This document shows, piece by piece, positions 17,963-27,268 of a stretch of 64,000 bases of DNA. Origin of the DNA: Mycobacterium simulans (lineage in GTDB: Bacteria; Actinomycetota; Actinomycetes; Mycobacteriales; Mycobacteriaceae); NCBI RefSeq assembly GCF_900232995.1, contig NZ_OCVX01000003.1, forward strand, positions 2,383,988-2,447,987, read 5' to 3'. Under the pieces are notes generated by a model, which worked only from the letters and a program-made list of their open reading frames with translations, searched no databases and was not told the origin of the DNA. Position 1 is the stretch's first letter, and every line of letters begins with the position of its first letter. The translations under genes were made by a program, and so were the position numbers.

Positions 17963-18442
17963 ATGGCCAGGTCAGACGCGCTGTCGCACCTGGACGAGCG
18001 GGGAGCGGCGCATATGGTCGACGTTTCGGAGAAGGGAGCCACCAGGCGCACCGCCGTTGCCGCGGGCGCCCTGCGTACCACGGGGCAGGTGGTGGCGTTG
18101 ATCTCGACCGGCGGCCTTCCCAAAGGTGATGCGCTGGCTACCGCACGGGTGGCGGGCATTTTGGCGGCCAAACGCACCAGCGACCTGATTCCGCTCTGCC
18201 ATCAGCTCGCGCTCACCGGGGTTGACGTCGATTTCACCGTCGGCGAGTCGGATATCGAGATCACCGCGACGGTGCGCAGCACCGATCGAACGGGGGTCGA
18301 GATGGAGGCTCTCACCGCAGTCAGCGTGGCCGCCCTGACCTTGTACGACATGATCAAAGCGGTCGACCCGGCCGCGCGCATCGATGATATTCGGGTGCTC
18401 CGCAAAGAAGGCGGCCGCAGTGGAAGCTGGGTGCGGCAGTGA
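17963..18442 (+). CDS. moaC2: Cyclic pyranopterin monophosphate synthase
   Basis: 159 residues from ATG 17963. MoaC signatures: [16 protein letters not shown], then [39 protein letters not shown] and KEGGRSG. MoaC converts the MoaA product into cyclic pyranopterin monophosphate, the first stable intermediate of molybdenum cofactor synthesis. The stop overlaps the mog start by four bases. The usual MoaA2/MoaD2 partners, present just downstream of rpfA in H37Rv, are absent from this window. Confidence 0.94.
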   Translation: MARSDALSHLDERGAAHMVDVSEKGATRRTAVAAGALRTTGQVVALISTGGLPKGDALATARVAGILAAKRTSDLIPLCHQLALTGVDVDFTVGESDIEITATVRSTDRTGVEMEALTAVSVAALTLYDMIKAVDPAARIDDIRVLRKEGGRSGSWVRQ

Positions 18443-18930
18443 CGACGCAGCGTGCCCGATCTGCCCGTATCGTCATTGCCTCGACCCGCGGGTCGAAAGG
18501 TGTATACACCGATCAATGTGGGCCAATTATTGCCGAATGGCTTGAGCAACATGGGTTTTCGTCTGTCGAGGCACGGGTGGTCGCCGACGGGAACCCGGTG
18601 GGCGAGGCGCTGCACGACGCGCTTGAGGACGGCGTCGACGTCATCATTACATCCGGCGGCACTGGCATCTCGCAGACCGATACGACCCCGGAACAGACCG
18701 TAGCGGTGCTGGACTACATCGTCCCCGGGCTGGCCGACGCGATTCGCCGCTCCGGTCTGCCGAAGGTGCCGACGTCGGTGCTATCCCGAGGGGTGTGCGG
18801 CGTGGCCGGCCGGACCCTGATCGTCAATTTGCCCGGTTCACCCGGCGGTGTTCGCGACGGCCTTGCGGTGCTTGCCGATGTGCTGGACCATGCGCTCGAC
18901 CAGCTCGCCGGCGAAGATCACCAGCGCTGA
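18439..18930 (+). CDS. mog: Molybdopterin adenylyltransferase (MogA/MoaB family)
   Basis: 163 residues from GTG 18439, overlapping moaC2 by four bases. MPT-binding signatures: [16 protein letters not shown], and [16 protein letters not shown] near the C-terminus. It activates molybdopterin by adenylation before metal insertion. The stop TGA overlaps the ATG of a MIRU reading frame, which in turn overlaps the moaE2 start, keeping translation coupled across the repeat. Confidence 0.93.
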   Translation: MTTQRARSARIVIASTRGSKGVYTDQCGPIIAEWLEQHGFSSVEARVVADGNPVGEALHDALEDGVDVIITSGGTGISQTDTTPEQTVAVLDYIVPGLADAIRRSGLPKVPTSVLSRGVCGVAGRTLIVNLPGSPGGVRDGLAVLADVLDHALDQLAGEDHQR

Positions 18931-19007
18931 TGACGCGCGCCGACGACGATGCAGAGCGCAGCGATGAGGTGGGGGTACCACCCGCTTGCGGGGGAGAGTG
19001 GCGCTGA
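18930..19007 (+). repeat. MIRU element with coupled 25-codon frame
   Basis: The sequence GACGACGATGCAGAGCGCAG followed by CGATGAGGTGGGGG is a mycobacterial interspersed repetitive unit. Its 25-codon frame ([14 protein letters not shown]...GEWR) begins at ATG 18930 overlapping the mog stop and ends at TGA 19005-19007 overlapping the moaE2 ATG. Single copy here. MIRUs are known to insert at such overlapping stop/start codons. Confidence 0.85.
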
Positions 19008-19432
19008 TGACGTCCGTCGTGCGCGCGGAGCTGACCGAGCAGCCGATCTTTCTGGCCGACCATGAGGAGTTGGTGAGCCATCAGGCCGCCGGAGCGATTG
19101 TCGGGTTCGTCGGAATGATCCGCGACCACGACGGCGGACGTCGGGTGTTGCGACTGGAGTATTCCGCGCACCCGTCGGCCGCACAGGTCCTTGCCGACGT
19201 AGTGGCCGAGGTCGCTGCCGAATCCACCGGGGTGCGGGCTGTGGCGGCCAGCCACCGCATCGGGCTCCTGCAGGTCGGGGAGGCGGCATTGGTCGCGGCG
19301 GTCGCCGCCGATCATCGTCGAGCGGCGTTTGCTACCTGCGAGCGGCTCGTGGACACCATCAAGGAGCGGTTGCCGGTGTGGAAGCACCAGTTTTTCGACG
19401 ATGGGTCCGACGAATGGGTGGGTTCGGCCTGA
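19007..19432 (+). CDS. moaE2: Molybdopterin synthase large (catalytic) subunit
   Basis: 141 residues from ATG 19007, which overlaps the MIRU frame stop. MoaE signatures: [42 protein letters not shown] and the C-terminal lysine motif [11 protein letters not shown]. It transfers sulfur from MoaD thiocarboxylate to precursor Z. The MoaD partner is not encoded in this window. It ends nine bases before the rpfA fragment, in convergent orientation. Confidence 0.94.
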   Translation: MTSVVRAELTEQPIFLADHEELVSHQAAGAIVGFVGMIRDHDGGRRVLRLEYSAHPSAAQVLADVVAEVAAESTGVRAVAASHRIGLLQVGEAALVAAVAADHRRAAFATCERLVDTIKERLPVWKHQFFDDGSDEWVGSA

Positions 19433-19441
19433 CTTGCGGCG

Positions 19442-19812
19442 TCAGCCGATGACGTACGGCTGAGCGAGCGCGTCGAGCGCGTCGTTGCCGCTGACGTCTT
19501 GCGCCCGGATCGCGTCCCACAGCCTCTTGGTGTACGCGACATCGGCGACCTGGTGGATTTCCAAGGGCGCGTTAGCGACATCACCGGGCGGGGGCACATC
19601 CGCCGGCTGTGCGGCTGGGTCGGGCAGTTGGGTCCCGGCTTCGACGACCGCGGGTGCCGGCGCGGGCTGCTGGTCGGCTGGAGCAGGCTGCTGGTCACCC
19701 GGAGCGGGCGGAACCACGTCCGCGGGAGGCGCGGGTGGTAGGTCGGCCGGGGCCGGGGGCAGGTCTTCCGGCGGTGCGGGCGGCGCTAAGTCAGCGGGGG
19801 CTGGGGCCAAGT
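19442..19812 (-). pseudogene. rpfA: C-terminal fragment of resuscitation-promoting factor A
   Basis: About 122 minus-strand codons ending at TGA 19442. The upstream part is the Pro/Ala/Asp repeat region of RpfA ([16 protein letters not shown], then [13 protein letters not shown]), and the end is LEIHQVADVAYTKRLWDAI...LAQPYVIG, the RpfA C-terminus. The secretion signal and the ~75-residue lysozyme-like Rpf domain, which sit at the N-terminus in this family, are missing: past ~19812 the sequence becomes PE_PGRS on the other strand. As it stands no active peptidoglycan hydrolase can be made. Confidence 0.85.
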
Positions 19813-21384
19813 CGGACCGGCGGCGCTGGGGGGACTGGTGGAGACGGCGGCTGGTGGGGCAACGGCGGCGCCGGCGGGCGTGGCGGCGACGGTGGGGCCT
19901 CCAACGGTGGAACGGGTGGGGCCGGCGGTAATGGCGGCAACACTGCGCTGTTCGGCATTGGCGGAGCAGGCGGAGACAGCGGTAACGGCGAAATCTCCGG
20001 GCTCGGCGGTAACGGCGGCAACGGTGGCCTGGTCGGCATCGGCGGCAACGGCGGGCACGGAAGTGCCCAGAGCATCGGCGGGTTGGTCGGTACGGGCGGT
20101 AACGGCGGAGCGGGTGGGCAGTTGTTCGGTCAGGGTGGCGACGGCGGCATCGGCGGGTTCGGCCAGCAAGGCGGGCGTGGCGGCGACGCGGCGTTGATCG
20201 GCTTTGGTGGGATAGGCGGGTCCGGCGGGCTGACGGGAGCGGGTGGCGATGGCGGCAACGTCGGGCTTATCGGACTAGCTGGCGATGGCGGCTCCGGCGG
20301 TAACGCCGTGGACATCGGCGCCGTCGGTGCGCCTGGAGGTAACGGCGGCAGCGTAGGGCTCATCGGCAATGGCGGCGCCGGCGGCGGGGGCGGCATGGGC
20401 GGCCGCGGCGCCGACGCTGTCAACCCCGGCCAGCTCCCCGCGGCCGGCCAAGCTGACAGCGGTGCCAATGGATTCACTGCCGCTAATGGCAATGGGACAG
20501 TTGGCCAATCTGGTCTACCCGGTACTACGGATGGGCAGGCCGGCGGCACCGGAGGCGCAGGCGGAAATGCCGCAAACAACGTGGCTAACCCCGTGACTGG
20601 CGGCAACGGCGGCCAAGGCGGCGACGGCGGCACGGGTGCGTCAGGCGGCGCCGGAGGCGCCGGGGGTGGCGGCGGCGGCAAATCTGCAAGTAGCGCCGTT
20701 GTCGGCGGTACGGGTGGCACCGGGGGCACCGGGGGTGCAGGTGCGCCCGGCGGCTCCGGTGGCCACGGCGGCAACATCTCGGCCACGGCCAACTTCAACA
20801 GTTCTGCCGGTGCCGGGGGTATGGGCGGAACCGGAGGCACCGGAGCCGCGGGAGGTCGCGGCGGCGACGGCGGGAATGTCGATGTCAGCCAGGTGTTTTT
20901 GTCCAACAATGCCGCAGGTAAGGGCGGTACCGGCGGTACCGGCGGTACCGGCGCGGTCGGCGACGTCGGTGGTCACGGGGGTAGCGGCGGCGCCGGGGGT
21001 CGCGGCGGTTTCCTGATTGGCAACGGCGGCGCCGGCGGGTTCGGCGGGAGTGGTGGCATCGGGGGAACCGGCGCGATTGGCGGCATTGGTGGCGATGGCG
21101 GTACCGGCGGCCAAGCAACGATTCAAGCCAATGGCGGTGATGGGGGCCGCGGCGGCGACGGCGGTGCCGGCGGCGCCGGCGGTGACGGGGGCGCTGGCGG
21201 TGCCGGCGGTGCTGGCGGACTCCTAGGTCAGTCGGGCGGTTCGGGCTCTGGCGGTTTCGGGGGTGACGGCGGGACCGGCGGCGCCGGAGGCGCCGGCGGC
21301 AAGGGCGGAAGCGGACTCTTTAACGGCAAAGCCGGTGGCAGTGGCGACCAGGGTGCGACGGGTGCAAGGGGCCGTCAGGGCTAG
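19813..21384 (+). pseudogene. PE_PGRS C-terminal repeat region without its PE domain
   Basis: From about 19813 to the stop at 21384 the plus strand encodes over 500 residues of GGxGG repeats with interspersed A/N/D ([21 protein letters not shown] units). The end [13 protein letters not shown] is a typical PGRS terminus. No PE domain (M-SFV...YGxAEAxN) precedes it: the frame upstream belongs antisense to the rpfA fragment. H37Rv has PE_PGRS15 near here but on the opposite strand. PE_PGRS tails are surface-exposed ESX-5 substrates; this one lacks its secretion signal. Confidence 0.8.
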
Positions 21385-21464
21385 CCAGGTTGACTCGGAG
21401 CGGCGAGGCCAGAATGGCCGGCCGCGGTGTCTAGGTGCTGGCGCAGCCGCGTGTTAGCCAGGCG

Positions 21465-21953
21465 TCAAAAGACAAGGCGCACTGACCATTCCGCGTGTGG
21501 AGCCTCGCGCAATTCACCCGAGGTGTCGATCACCAAAGTCAGCAACTGCACAACGATCCCGGTCAGGTGCCCGCGCTGGGGGTCGACGGTGGGGATGGTG
21601 ACCGCTAGCCGGCTGTTGGGCCGAAACAGGGTAGTGGTCGTGTTTGCCGGGTCCTCATACACCTGCAGCAATCGCCAGGGTGCCCGCGAAATTGCCTCGG
21701 GCACTGACAGTTGTACCGGATAGCGCTCGCTCACCGGCAGCTCGCCCTGCGCTTGCGGTGTCTGACAGTCATCGAGGTTGAGCACGTTGCAGTACAGGTA
21801 CGGCCCGACCCGGGTCAGGTGTCCATGCGAATACGCACTGATTTCCGGTCGGTGTGGACCGGGCTCACGAACCAATAGCCACGCGCCGACCCCCGCCCCG
21901 ATCGACAGCAGTACTACCACGACCGCGATCAGCACGGCCACACCGCGTTTCAC
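21465..21953 (-). CDS. Exported/membrane-anchored protein, Rv0875c-like (DUF2771-type)
   Basis: 162 residues, the length of Rv0875c. An uncleaved signal/anchor (VAVLIAVVVVLLSIGAGVGAWLL, about 5-27) is followed by an extracytoplasmic domain with two Cys in CNVLNLDDC that may pair. The start overlaps the stop of the MFS transporter gene upstream by four bases, so the two are translated together. Function unknown; the coupling suggests an accessory to the transporter. Confidence 0.82.
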   Translation of the reverse strand: MKRGVAVLIAVVVVLLSIGAGVGAWLLVREPGPHRPEISAYSHGHLTRVGPYLYCNVLNLDDCQTPQAQGELPVSERYPVQLSVPEAISRAPWRLLQVYEDPANTTTTLFRPNSRLAVTIPTVDPQRGHLTGIVVQLLTLVIDTSGELREAPHAEWSVRLVF

Positions 21954-23503
21954 TGGGGCATCGCTCCCGCGGCTGAAGCGCCGAGGCGCCGGCCCTCCTG
22001 TTCGACCATCACTGGGCGATTACCTCCGAGGCCGGGGATCAATGAGTGACCCCGGAAGCTGACGATCGTCTGCGCTAGACCCAAGATCAGCAGCGCACTG
22101 ACCGCAGTGAAACCGACCCACAACTCCGTGTACACCAAGACCCCAACCGCGCCCCCGAGCACCCACGCCAGCTGCAATGTTGACTCCGAACGCCCGAACC
22201 CCGAGGCCCGCGATTCCTCAGGCAGATCGTGTTGTAACGAGGCGTCCAACGAGGCCTTCGCTATCGCGCTGGACCCCGAGGTAATCAGAGTGGCAATCGC
22301 GGCGGCCGCTAGGTTGCCGGCCACAGCGGCCACCAATGCCAACGCGGTCACCACCACGGTGCAGCGCACCACCAGTACCGCCGGCCTCCCCAGCTTCAGG
22401 CGTGCGCTGGTGAAGTTGCCGGCGAAGTTTCCGATTGCGGCTGCGGCGCCGATGATCCCCAGCATGGCCAGCTGAACCCACCCGTCGGCGTCATGGGCTT
22501 TGGCGACAAAGGCCGGGTACAGGAACAGAAAGCCAACCATCACCTTGATTGTGCAGTTCCCCCACAACGAGGTAATGATGTTGCGGCCCAGTGGTTGTCG
22601 CAGCCTGCCGCCGACCTTTTTGACTTCCTTGAGTTCCTCCGGCCACCGTCGTCGCAGCGGGTCGCTATCCCGGTGATAGCTCAACGTGGCCGGAACCTCA
22701 CCGGTTGTCACCTCAACCCAGCGCGGAATGCGCATCGACAGCAAGGCGCCGACGATCGTGATCGCGACGACGACGAACAGCGCGCCCGGGAGCTGCAACA
22801 AATGTGTGCAGGCGAACTCGACACCGGCCGCAATGGCGCCTCCAGCGATGGTGCCGCCAAGCAGACCAAACACGGTCAGCCGGGAGTTGACCCGTACCAA
22901 GTCGATCGTCGGCGGCATCACCCTCGGCGTCACGGCGCTGCGCAGCACACTGAATGATTTCGAGAACACCATCATGGCCAGCGCGCATGGATAGAGCACC
23001 CACGACGGGAAGCTGCCGGTGGGGCCGTCGTAGTTGATGATCAACACCAACGCCAGCGCGGTGCGAAGCGCGAACGAAAGTGCCAGCGCGACGCGCCGGC
23101 CGTGCTGCAACTTGTCCAACGCCGGACCGATAAGCGGCGCGATCACGGCGAACGGTGCGATGGTGATCAATAGGTACAGAGCGACTTTGGCCTTGCTCTC
23201 CCCGCTGGCCGCCGCGAAGAACAGCGTGTTGGCCAGTGCGACGGCCATTGCCGAGTCCACGGCGAAGTTCGCCATCACCGGCCACGTCAGCGCGGTGAGC
23301 CCGGACTTGTCGGCGCCGTCGGCGGTGGCGGCGCGCTGAACCATCCAGTACATGCGAGAACCCATTTCGCGGCTGCGCATCGCCGCGGCCCGGGTGACGG
23401 TGATCCGTTCGCCGTTGTTTAAACCACGCGGCGGCGGGGGTGTGCTGCGTTCGGGTTCTTGCTGCTGGCCCAGGGGCGGGAGGTAGCGGTTGGCGCTAGG
23501 CAT
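21950..23503 (-). CDS. Major facilitator superfamily transporter, Rv0876c-like
   Basis: 517 residues from ATG 23503. A hydrophilic Pro-rich N-terminus (~70 residues) is followed by about 12 hydrophobic segments with MFS loop signatures (GPALDKLQHGRRVAL between early helices, and ARLKLGRPAVLVV midway). It is an inner-membrane exporter of unknown substrate. It is operonic with the Rv0875c-like anchored protein and divergent from the DUF3027 gene with about 200 bases between. Confidence 0.85.
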   Translation of the reverse strand: MPSANRYLPPLGQQQEPERSTPPPPRGLNNGERITVTRAAAMRSREMGSRMYWMVQRAATADGADKSGLTALTWPVMANFAVDSAMAVALANTLFFAAASGESKAKVALYLLITIAPFAVIAPLIGPALDKLQHGRRVALALSFALRTALALVLIINYDGPTGSFPSWVLYPCALAMMVFSKSFSVLRSAVTPRVMPPTIDLVRVNSRLTVFGLLGGTIAGGAIAAGVEFACTHLLQLPGALFVVVAITIVGALLSMRIPRWVEVTTGEVPATLSYHRDSDPLRRRWPEELKEVKKVGGRLRQPLGRNIITSLWGNCTIKVMVGFLFLYPAFVAKAHDADGWVQLAMLGIIGAAAAIGNFAGNFTSARLKLGRPAVLVVRCTVVVTALALVAAVAGNLAAAAIATLITSGSSAIAKASLDASLQHDLPEESRASGFGRSESTLQLAWVLGGAVGVLVYTELWVGFTAVSALLILGLAQTIVSFRGHSLIPGLGGNRPVMVEQEGRRLGASAAGAMPQ

Positions 23504-23709
23504 CGGCGGGGGGTGCCCGGATGCTCATTGAGCGATCCGTTTCGGGTCCGGCGGCCCGGGGGTGGGGCCATGCGGCCCGGATGATCACGCCGCCGTCCAG
23601 ACACGATTCAATTCTGTCCTATGCCGCCTGCTCGCGTTGGCAACCGGGTGTGGCCCGTCCACCGTGTCTTCCGGCAGTATTGAATACGCATCGCAGAGGA
23701 GGGGACAGC

Positions 23710-24507
23710 GTGACCGGACCCATTGAGGAATACGCCGTGACGACCGTAGCCGAGTGGCCCGAAGGGTTAGCGGCGGTGCTCACGGGTGCGGTCGACCAGG
23801 CCAGGGCGGCTGTCGCGGAGTTCAGTGGCCCCGAGGCCGTCGGGGACTACTTGGGCGTCAGCTATGAAGACCCGAACACGGCGACCCACAGGTTTCTGGC
23901 GCATCTGCCGGGCTACCAGGGATGGCAGTGGGCCGTCGTTGTCGCCACTTGCGCCGGCGCCGACCACGCCACGATCAGCGAGGTGGTGCTGATTCCCGGT
24001 CCGACCGCGCTGCTGGCACCCGACTGGGTGCCGTGGGAGAAGCGGATTCAGCCAGGTGACTTGAGCCCAGGGGACCTGCTAGCACCGGCAAAGGACGACC
24101 CGCGGCTGGTTCCGGGCTACACCGCCAGTGGTGACGCGCAGGTTGACGAGACCGCTGCCGAAGTAGGACTGGGCCGGCGCTGGGTGATGAGTGCTTCGGG
24201 TCGCGCCGATGCGGCCGAACGATGGCACGACGGCGACTATGGTCCGGGTTCGCCGATGGCGCGGTCCACCAAGCGAGTGTGCCGCGACTGCGGTTTCTTC
24301 CTCCCACTGGCCGGATCGCTGGGCGCGATGTTCGGGGTGTGCGGCAACGAACTATCCGCCGACGGCCATGTCGTCGACAAGTACTACGGCTGTGGTGCGC
24401 ACTCCGACACTCCCGCCCCGGCGGGCATCGGCTCGCCAGCGTATGAGCCGTACGACGACGGTTTGCTCGACGTCATGGAGAAGTCGGCGCCCGAGGCTCC
24501 CGCCTAG
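23710..24507 (+). CDS. DUF3027 protein, Rv0877-like
   Basis: 265 residues from GTG 23710, preceded by AGAGGAGGGGACAGC, a good ribosome site; the open frame extends back to 23521 without support. The N-terminal half is an unclassified domain (WQWAVVVATCAGADHATISEVVL). The C-terminal part has a treble-clef-like set of cysteines (C-R-D-C, V-C-G-N, G-C-G) that probably binds zinc. Conserved in actinobacteria, function unknown. The stop overlaps the SRPBCC gene on the other strand by four bases. Confidence 0.85.
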   Translation: MTGPIEEYAVTTVAEWPEGLAAVLTGAVDQARAAVAEFSGPEAVGDYLGVSYEDPNTATHRFLAHLPGYQGWQWAVVVATCAGADHATISEVVLIPGPTALLAPDWVPWEKRIQPGDLSPGDLLAPAKDDPRLVPGYTASGDAQVDETAAEVGLGRRWVMSASGRADAAERWHDGDYGPGSPMARSTKRVCRDCGFFLPLAGSLGAMFGVCGNELSADGHVVDKYYGCGAHSDTPAPAGIGSPAYEPYDDGLLDVMEKSAPEAPA

Positions 24508-24959
24508 CCGCTCTCGGCGGCCGCTTTGATGTTGGCGAGCGAAGTGTTCATGCCCTCGACCAATTCACGGTCGAAGCTGGCTGTTCCGCCGAAGAGCTTG
24601 CTGATCGATAGGTTCGAGAATGCGCTGATGCCGTTTTCGGCGTGGCGCTTCTCGATTACCCGGGTGCCCTGGCCATTCGGCTCGAGTTCGTAGCTCCAGA
24701 CACTGCCGTTGGAGTCGACCCGGAACGCCAGCTTCTTCTCCGCGATGACCTCGGTGACCGTGCATGTGGTGGGCCAGAACAACCGGTTACGGCGGTTGAA
24801 ATTGATGGTGCGGGTGCCCTGGCGCAGCGGGCCGAACGGCCTCATCCAGCGGCATTGCGGACTCCACTGCGGCATTCGTCGGAAATCGGATATCAGCGCC
24901 CAGACTTTCGACGCCGGTGCGTTGATATCAATTTGCGCTTGCAATAGTGGGGCAACCAT
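24504..24959 (-). CDS. SRPBCC family protein
   Basis: 151 residues from ATG 24959. Helix-grip fold: LLQAQIDINAPASKVWALIS at the N-terminus, WSPQCRWM, TINFNRRNRLFWPTT and a C-terminal LVEGMNTSLANIKAAAE helix. The longer frame reaching 25580 runs through the adjacent gene and VNTR and is rejected. H37Rv carries PPE13 between Rv0877 and Rv0879c and I recall no SRPBCC gene there, so this is a species difference. Role unknown; it resembles lipid-binding or polyketide-cyclase-like proteins. Confidence 0.85.
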   Translation of the reverse strand: MVAPLLQAQIDINAPASKVWALISDFRRMPQWSPQCRWMRPFGPLRQGTRTINFNRRNRLFWPTTCTVTEVIAEKKLAFRVDSNGSVWSYELEPNGQGTRVIEKRHAENGISAFSNLSISKLFGGTASFDRELVEGMNTSLANIKAAAESG

Positions 24960-24973
24960 TCGTCCTCCCGGAT

Positions 24974-25246
24974 TTATTTCGAGTCCAGATAGGTTTCGAG
25001 TCCGTCTTGCGCGCCACGTGCACCACGGCGGGCGGCGGCAAGTTGCCACACGAAGATGCCCGTGCCGAGCAGCCCCGTTCCGAGCCCGGCGACCGTCACC
25101 GGACGCCAGCTCTCCAGGCTGGGTACCAAGAACGCCGCCGCCGTGGCGGCGAGCCAACCAAACGCCCCAACCACGATGACCGGCCACACCTCGAGTAGGA
25201 CGGCCGGCAGCGGCGGTGCGGGGCTTTGGTCGGGTTCGACGCTCAT
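24974..25246 (-). CDS. Small membrane protein, DUF2530 (Rv0879c-like)
   Basis: 90 residues from ATG 25246. Two transmembrane segments: VLLEVWPVIVVGAFGWLAAT and VTVAGLGTGLLGTGIFVWQL, then an Arg-rich end (AARRGARGAQ). It is conserved in actinobacteria at this locus, function unknown. It sits 14 bases upstream of the SRPBCC gene, same strand, so probably in one transcript. Its promoter must lie within or beyond the VNTR at 25263. Confidence 0.85.
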   Translation of the reverse strand: MSVEPDQSPAPPLPAVLLEVWPVIVVGAFGWLAATAAAFLVPSLESWRPVTVAGLGTGLLGTGIFVWQLAAARRGARGAQDGLETYLDSK

Positions 25247-25262
25247 CGCGTTTCAAGATAGC

Positions 25263-25533
25263 GTCGCGACGATGCAGGCCGTGGAGCGGCCTGGGGAGGA
25301 GTGGCGCGATTTGGGCGTGGCGTCGCGACGATGCAGGCCGTGGAGCGGCCTGGGGAGGAGTGGGGCGATTTGGGCGTGGCGTCGCGACGATGCAGGCCGT
25401 GGAGCGGCCTGGGGAGGAGTGGGGCGATTTGGGCGTGGCGTCGCGACGATGCAGGCCGTGGAGCGGCCTGGGGAGGAGTGGCGCGATTTGGGCGTGGTGT
25501 CGCGACGATGCAGGCCGTGGAGCGGCCTGGGGA
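25263..25533. repeat. 59-bp tandem repeat (VNTR), about 4.6 copies
   Basis: Copies begin GTCGCGACGATGCAGGCCGT at 25263, 25322, 25381, 25440 and 25499; the last is cut at about 25533. Copies differ at one or two bases (GTGGCGC versus GTGGGGC; GGCGTGG-C versus -T). The CGACGATGCAG opening resembles MIRU sequence. It lies between the divergent DUF2530 and MarR genes, and its copy number could affect spacing of the DUF2530 promoter. Confidence 0.95.
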
Positions 25534-25761
25534 TCACCGCCACAGTTGCGCACACCCAAACCGCAAACGTGATAGCGCATGCGGTATCAACATTCAGACT
25601 GCAACATGGCTAGCCGTGCGGCACCCCCTGGCGGGTAATCCAAAGGACCGCGCAGCAACCAAAGTGACCGCCGGAATTGCCCCGGTGCGGTGAAAGAAAT
25701 CGAAGTCCGTCGTTTGCCGGTTCTGACCGCGGATCCTCAGGTTCCGATGTAACCTCGCGCT

Positions 25762-26193
25762 GTGCCTGACAGCGACGCGCGGCTGGCCAGCGACTTGTCG
25801 CTGGCGGTTATGCGGCTGGCCCGGCAACTGCGGTTTCGGAACCCGTCATCGCCGGTGTCGCTGTCGCAGCTGTCGGCGTTGACGACGTTGGCCAACGAGG
25901 GCGCCATGACGCCCGGTGCGTTGGCGATCCGGGAACGGGTCCGTCCGCCATCGATGACCCGGGTGATCGCCTCCTTGGCCGATATGGGTTTCGTGGACCG
26001 CGTGCCGCATCCCGTCGACGGCCGACAGGTGCTGGTCTCGGTGTCCGAATCCGGCGCTGAATTGGTCAGGGCGGCCCGGCGCGCGCGCCAGGAATGGCTG
26101 GCCGAGCGGTTGGCCACGCTGGATAGCGGACAACGCGACATCCTGCGCAACGCCGCCGACCTGATCTCGGCCTTGGTCGACGAAAGCCCGTGA
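25762..26193 (+). CDS. MarR-family transcriptional regulator, Rv0880
   Basis: 143 residues from GTG 25762, almost identical to H37Rv Rv0880. Winged helix: [21 protein letters not shown], then [22 protein letters not shown] with the wing [13 protein letters not shown]. In M. tuberculosis this is a MarR repressor. The stop overlaps the methyltransferase start (GTGA), so the two are coupled. The 228 bases upstream of the gene beyond the VNTR show no other gene. Confidence 0.93.
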   Translation: MPDSDARLASDLSLAVMRLARQLRFRNPSSPVSLSQLSALTTLANEGAMTPGALAIRERVRPPSMTRVIASLADMGFVDRVPHPVDGRQVLVSVSESGAELVRAARRARQEWLAERLATLDSGQRDILRNAADLISALVDESP

Positions 26194-27005
26194 GTGCCGT
26201 CGAGGATGTCAGCGATCCCGACGACCCGCGGCTGGACAATTTTCGTGACCTGAACAGCGTCGACCGCCGTCCCGACCTGCCGACCGGCAAGGCATTGGTG
26301 ATCGCCGAGGGTGTGCTCGTCGTGCAGCGCATGCTGGCCTCTCGGTTCACCCCGTTGGCCTTCCTCGGTACCGACCGCAGGCTCAGCGAGCTCAAGGACG
26401 ACCTGGCCGCCGTCGCCGGTCCCTACTATCGGGCGTCCGCAGACGTCATGGCGCAGGTGATCGGGTTTCATCTCAACCGCGGCGTTCTGGCCGCCGCGCG
26501 TCGGGTACCAGAGCCCAGCGTCGCAGAGGTCGTTGACGGCGCTCGCACCGTTGCGGTGCTCGAAGGAGTCAACGACCACGAGAATCTGGGCTCGATCTTC
26601 CGCAACGCGGCGGGCCTGGGTGTCGACGCGGTGGTGTTCGGCAGCGGCTGCGCGGATCCCCTCTACCGCCGCGCGGTCCGGGTCTCCATGGGTCACGCAC
26701 TGCTGGTCCCTTATGCACGGGCCACCGACTGGCCCGCCGACCTTGTGATGCTGAAACAAAGTGGCTTCCGGCTGCTGGCGATGACTCCACAAGGCGACGC
26801 CTGCGCGCTGGCCGACGCGATGGACGCGGTACGCGCCGAGCGGATTGCGTTGCTGGTGGGCGCCGAGGGCCCCGGGCTGACAGCGGCTGCATTGCGGATG
26901 AGCGATATGCGGGTGCGGATCCCGATGTCGCGAGGTACCGACTCCCTCAACGTCGCGACTGCGGCCGCGCTGGCGTTCTACGAACGGAATAGGCTTGCGT
27001 CGTGA
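26190..27005 (+). CDS. SpoU/TrmH-family rRNA/tRNA 2'-O-methyltransferase, Rv0881
   Basis: 271 residues from GTG 26190, overlapping the MarR stop. SPOUT (SpoU) motifs: [20 protein letters not shown] (motif 1), VGAEGPGLT (motif 2) and [21 protein letters not shown] (motif 3), the deep-knot S-adenosylmethionine site. The N-terminal ~100 residues form the L30e-like RNA-binding domain. It methylates ribose 2'-OH of rRNA or tRNA; the exact base is not inferable. The stop overlaps the next start (GTGA). Confidence 0.9.
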   Translation: MSAVEDVSDPDDPRLDNFRDLNSVDRRPDLPTGKALVIAEGVLVVQRMLASRFTPLAFLGTDRRLSELKDDLAAVAGPYYRASADVMAQVIGFHLNRGVLAAARRVPEPSVAEVVDGARTVAVLEGVNDHENLGSIFRNAAGLGVDAVVFGSGCADPLYRRAVRVSMGHALLVPYARATDWPADLVMLKQSGFRLLAMTPQGDACALADAMDAVRAERIALLVGAEGPGLTAAALRMSDMRVRIPMSRGTDSLNVATAAALAFYERNRLAS

Positions 27006-27268
27006 GCGACGAGTCCGTGCCCTGGGCAACGGGTTTAGCGGTTGCCGGGTTCGTCGCCGCGGTTACCGGGACCGCGGTTGTGGTGTTGAGTCTCGGGCTG
27101 ATCCGAGTGCATCCGCTGTTGGCGGTCGGGCTCAACATTGTGGCGGCCGGCGGATTGGCGCCGACTCTGTGGGGCTGGCGACGCACCCTGGTGCTGCGCT
27201 GGTTTGTATTGGGTGCCGCAGTAGGTGTGGCGGCCGGGAGGCTGATACTGCTAGCGCTGGCCGCCTGA
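27002..27268 (+). CDS. Small membrane protein, Rv0882
   Basis: 88 residues from GTG 27002, overlapping the methyltransferase stop by four bases. Three hydrophobic segments: VAGFVAAVTGTAVVVLSLGL, PLLAVGLNIVAAGGLAPTLW and FVLGAAVGVAAGRLILLALA. It is a small inner-membrane protein of unknown function, conserved at this locus. The last 18 bases overlap the convergent sepH gene. Confidence 0.85.
   Translation: MSDESVPWATGLAVAGFVAAVTGTAVVVLSLGLIRVHPLLAVGLNIVAAGGLAPTLWGWRRTLVLRWFVLGAAVGVAAGRLILLALAA

Noticed and set aside
20130..20909. 259-residue Pro-rich antisense protein in the PGRS region
   Set aside because: Translation of GGC/GCC repeats on the wrong strand always gives PPxPP; not evidence for a gene.
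25263..25533. CRISPR array
   Set aside because: The 59-bp units are contiguous and nearly identical with no variable spacers and no cas genes nearby, so it is a VNTR.
24504..25580. 358-residue minus-strand protein with a Pro/Arg repeat N-terminus
   Set aside because: The upstream half is translation of the VNTR and of the DUF2530 gene out of frame; the real SRPBCC gene starts at 24959.
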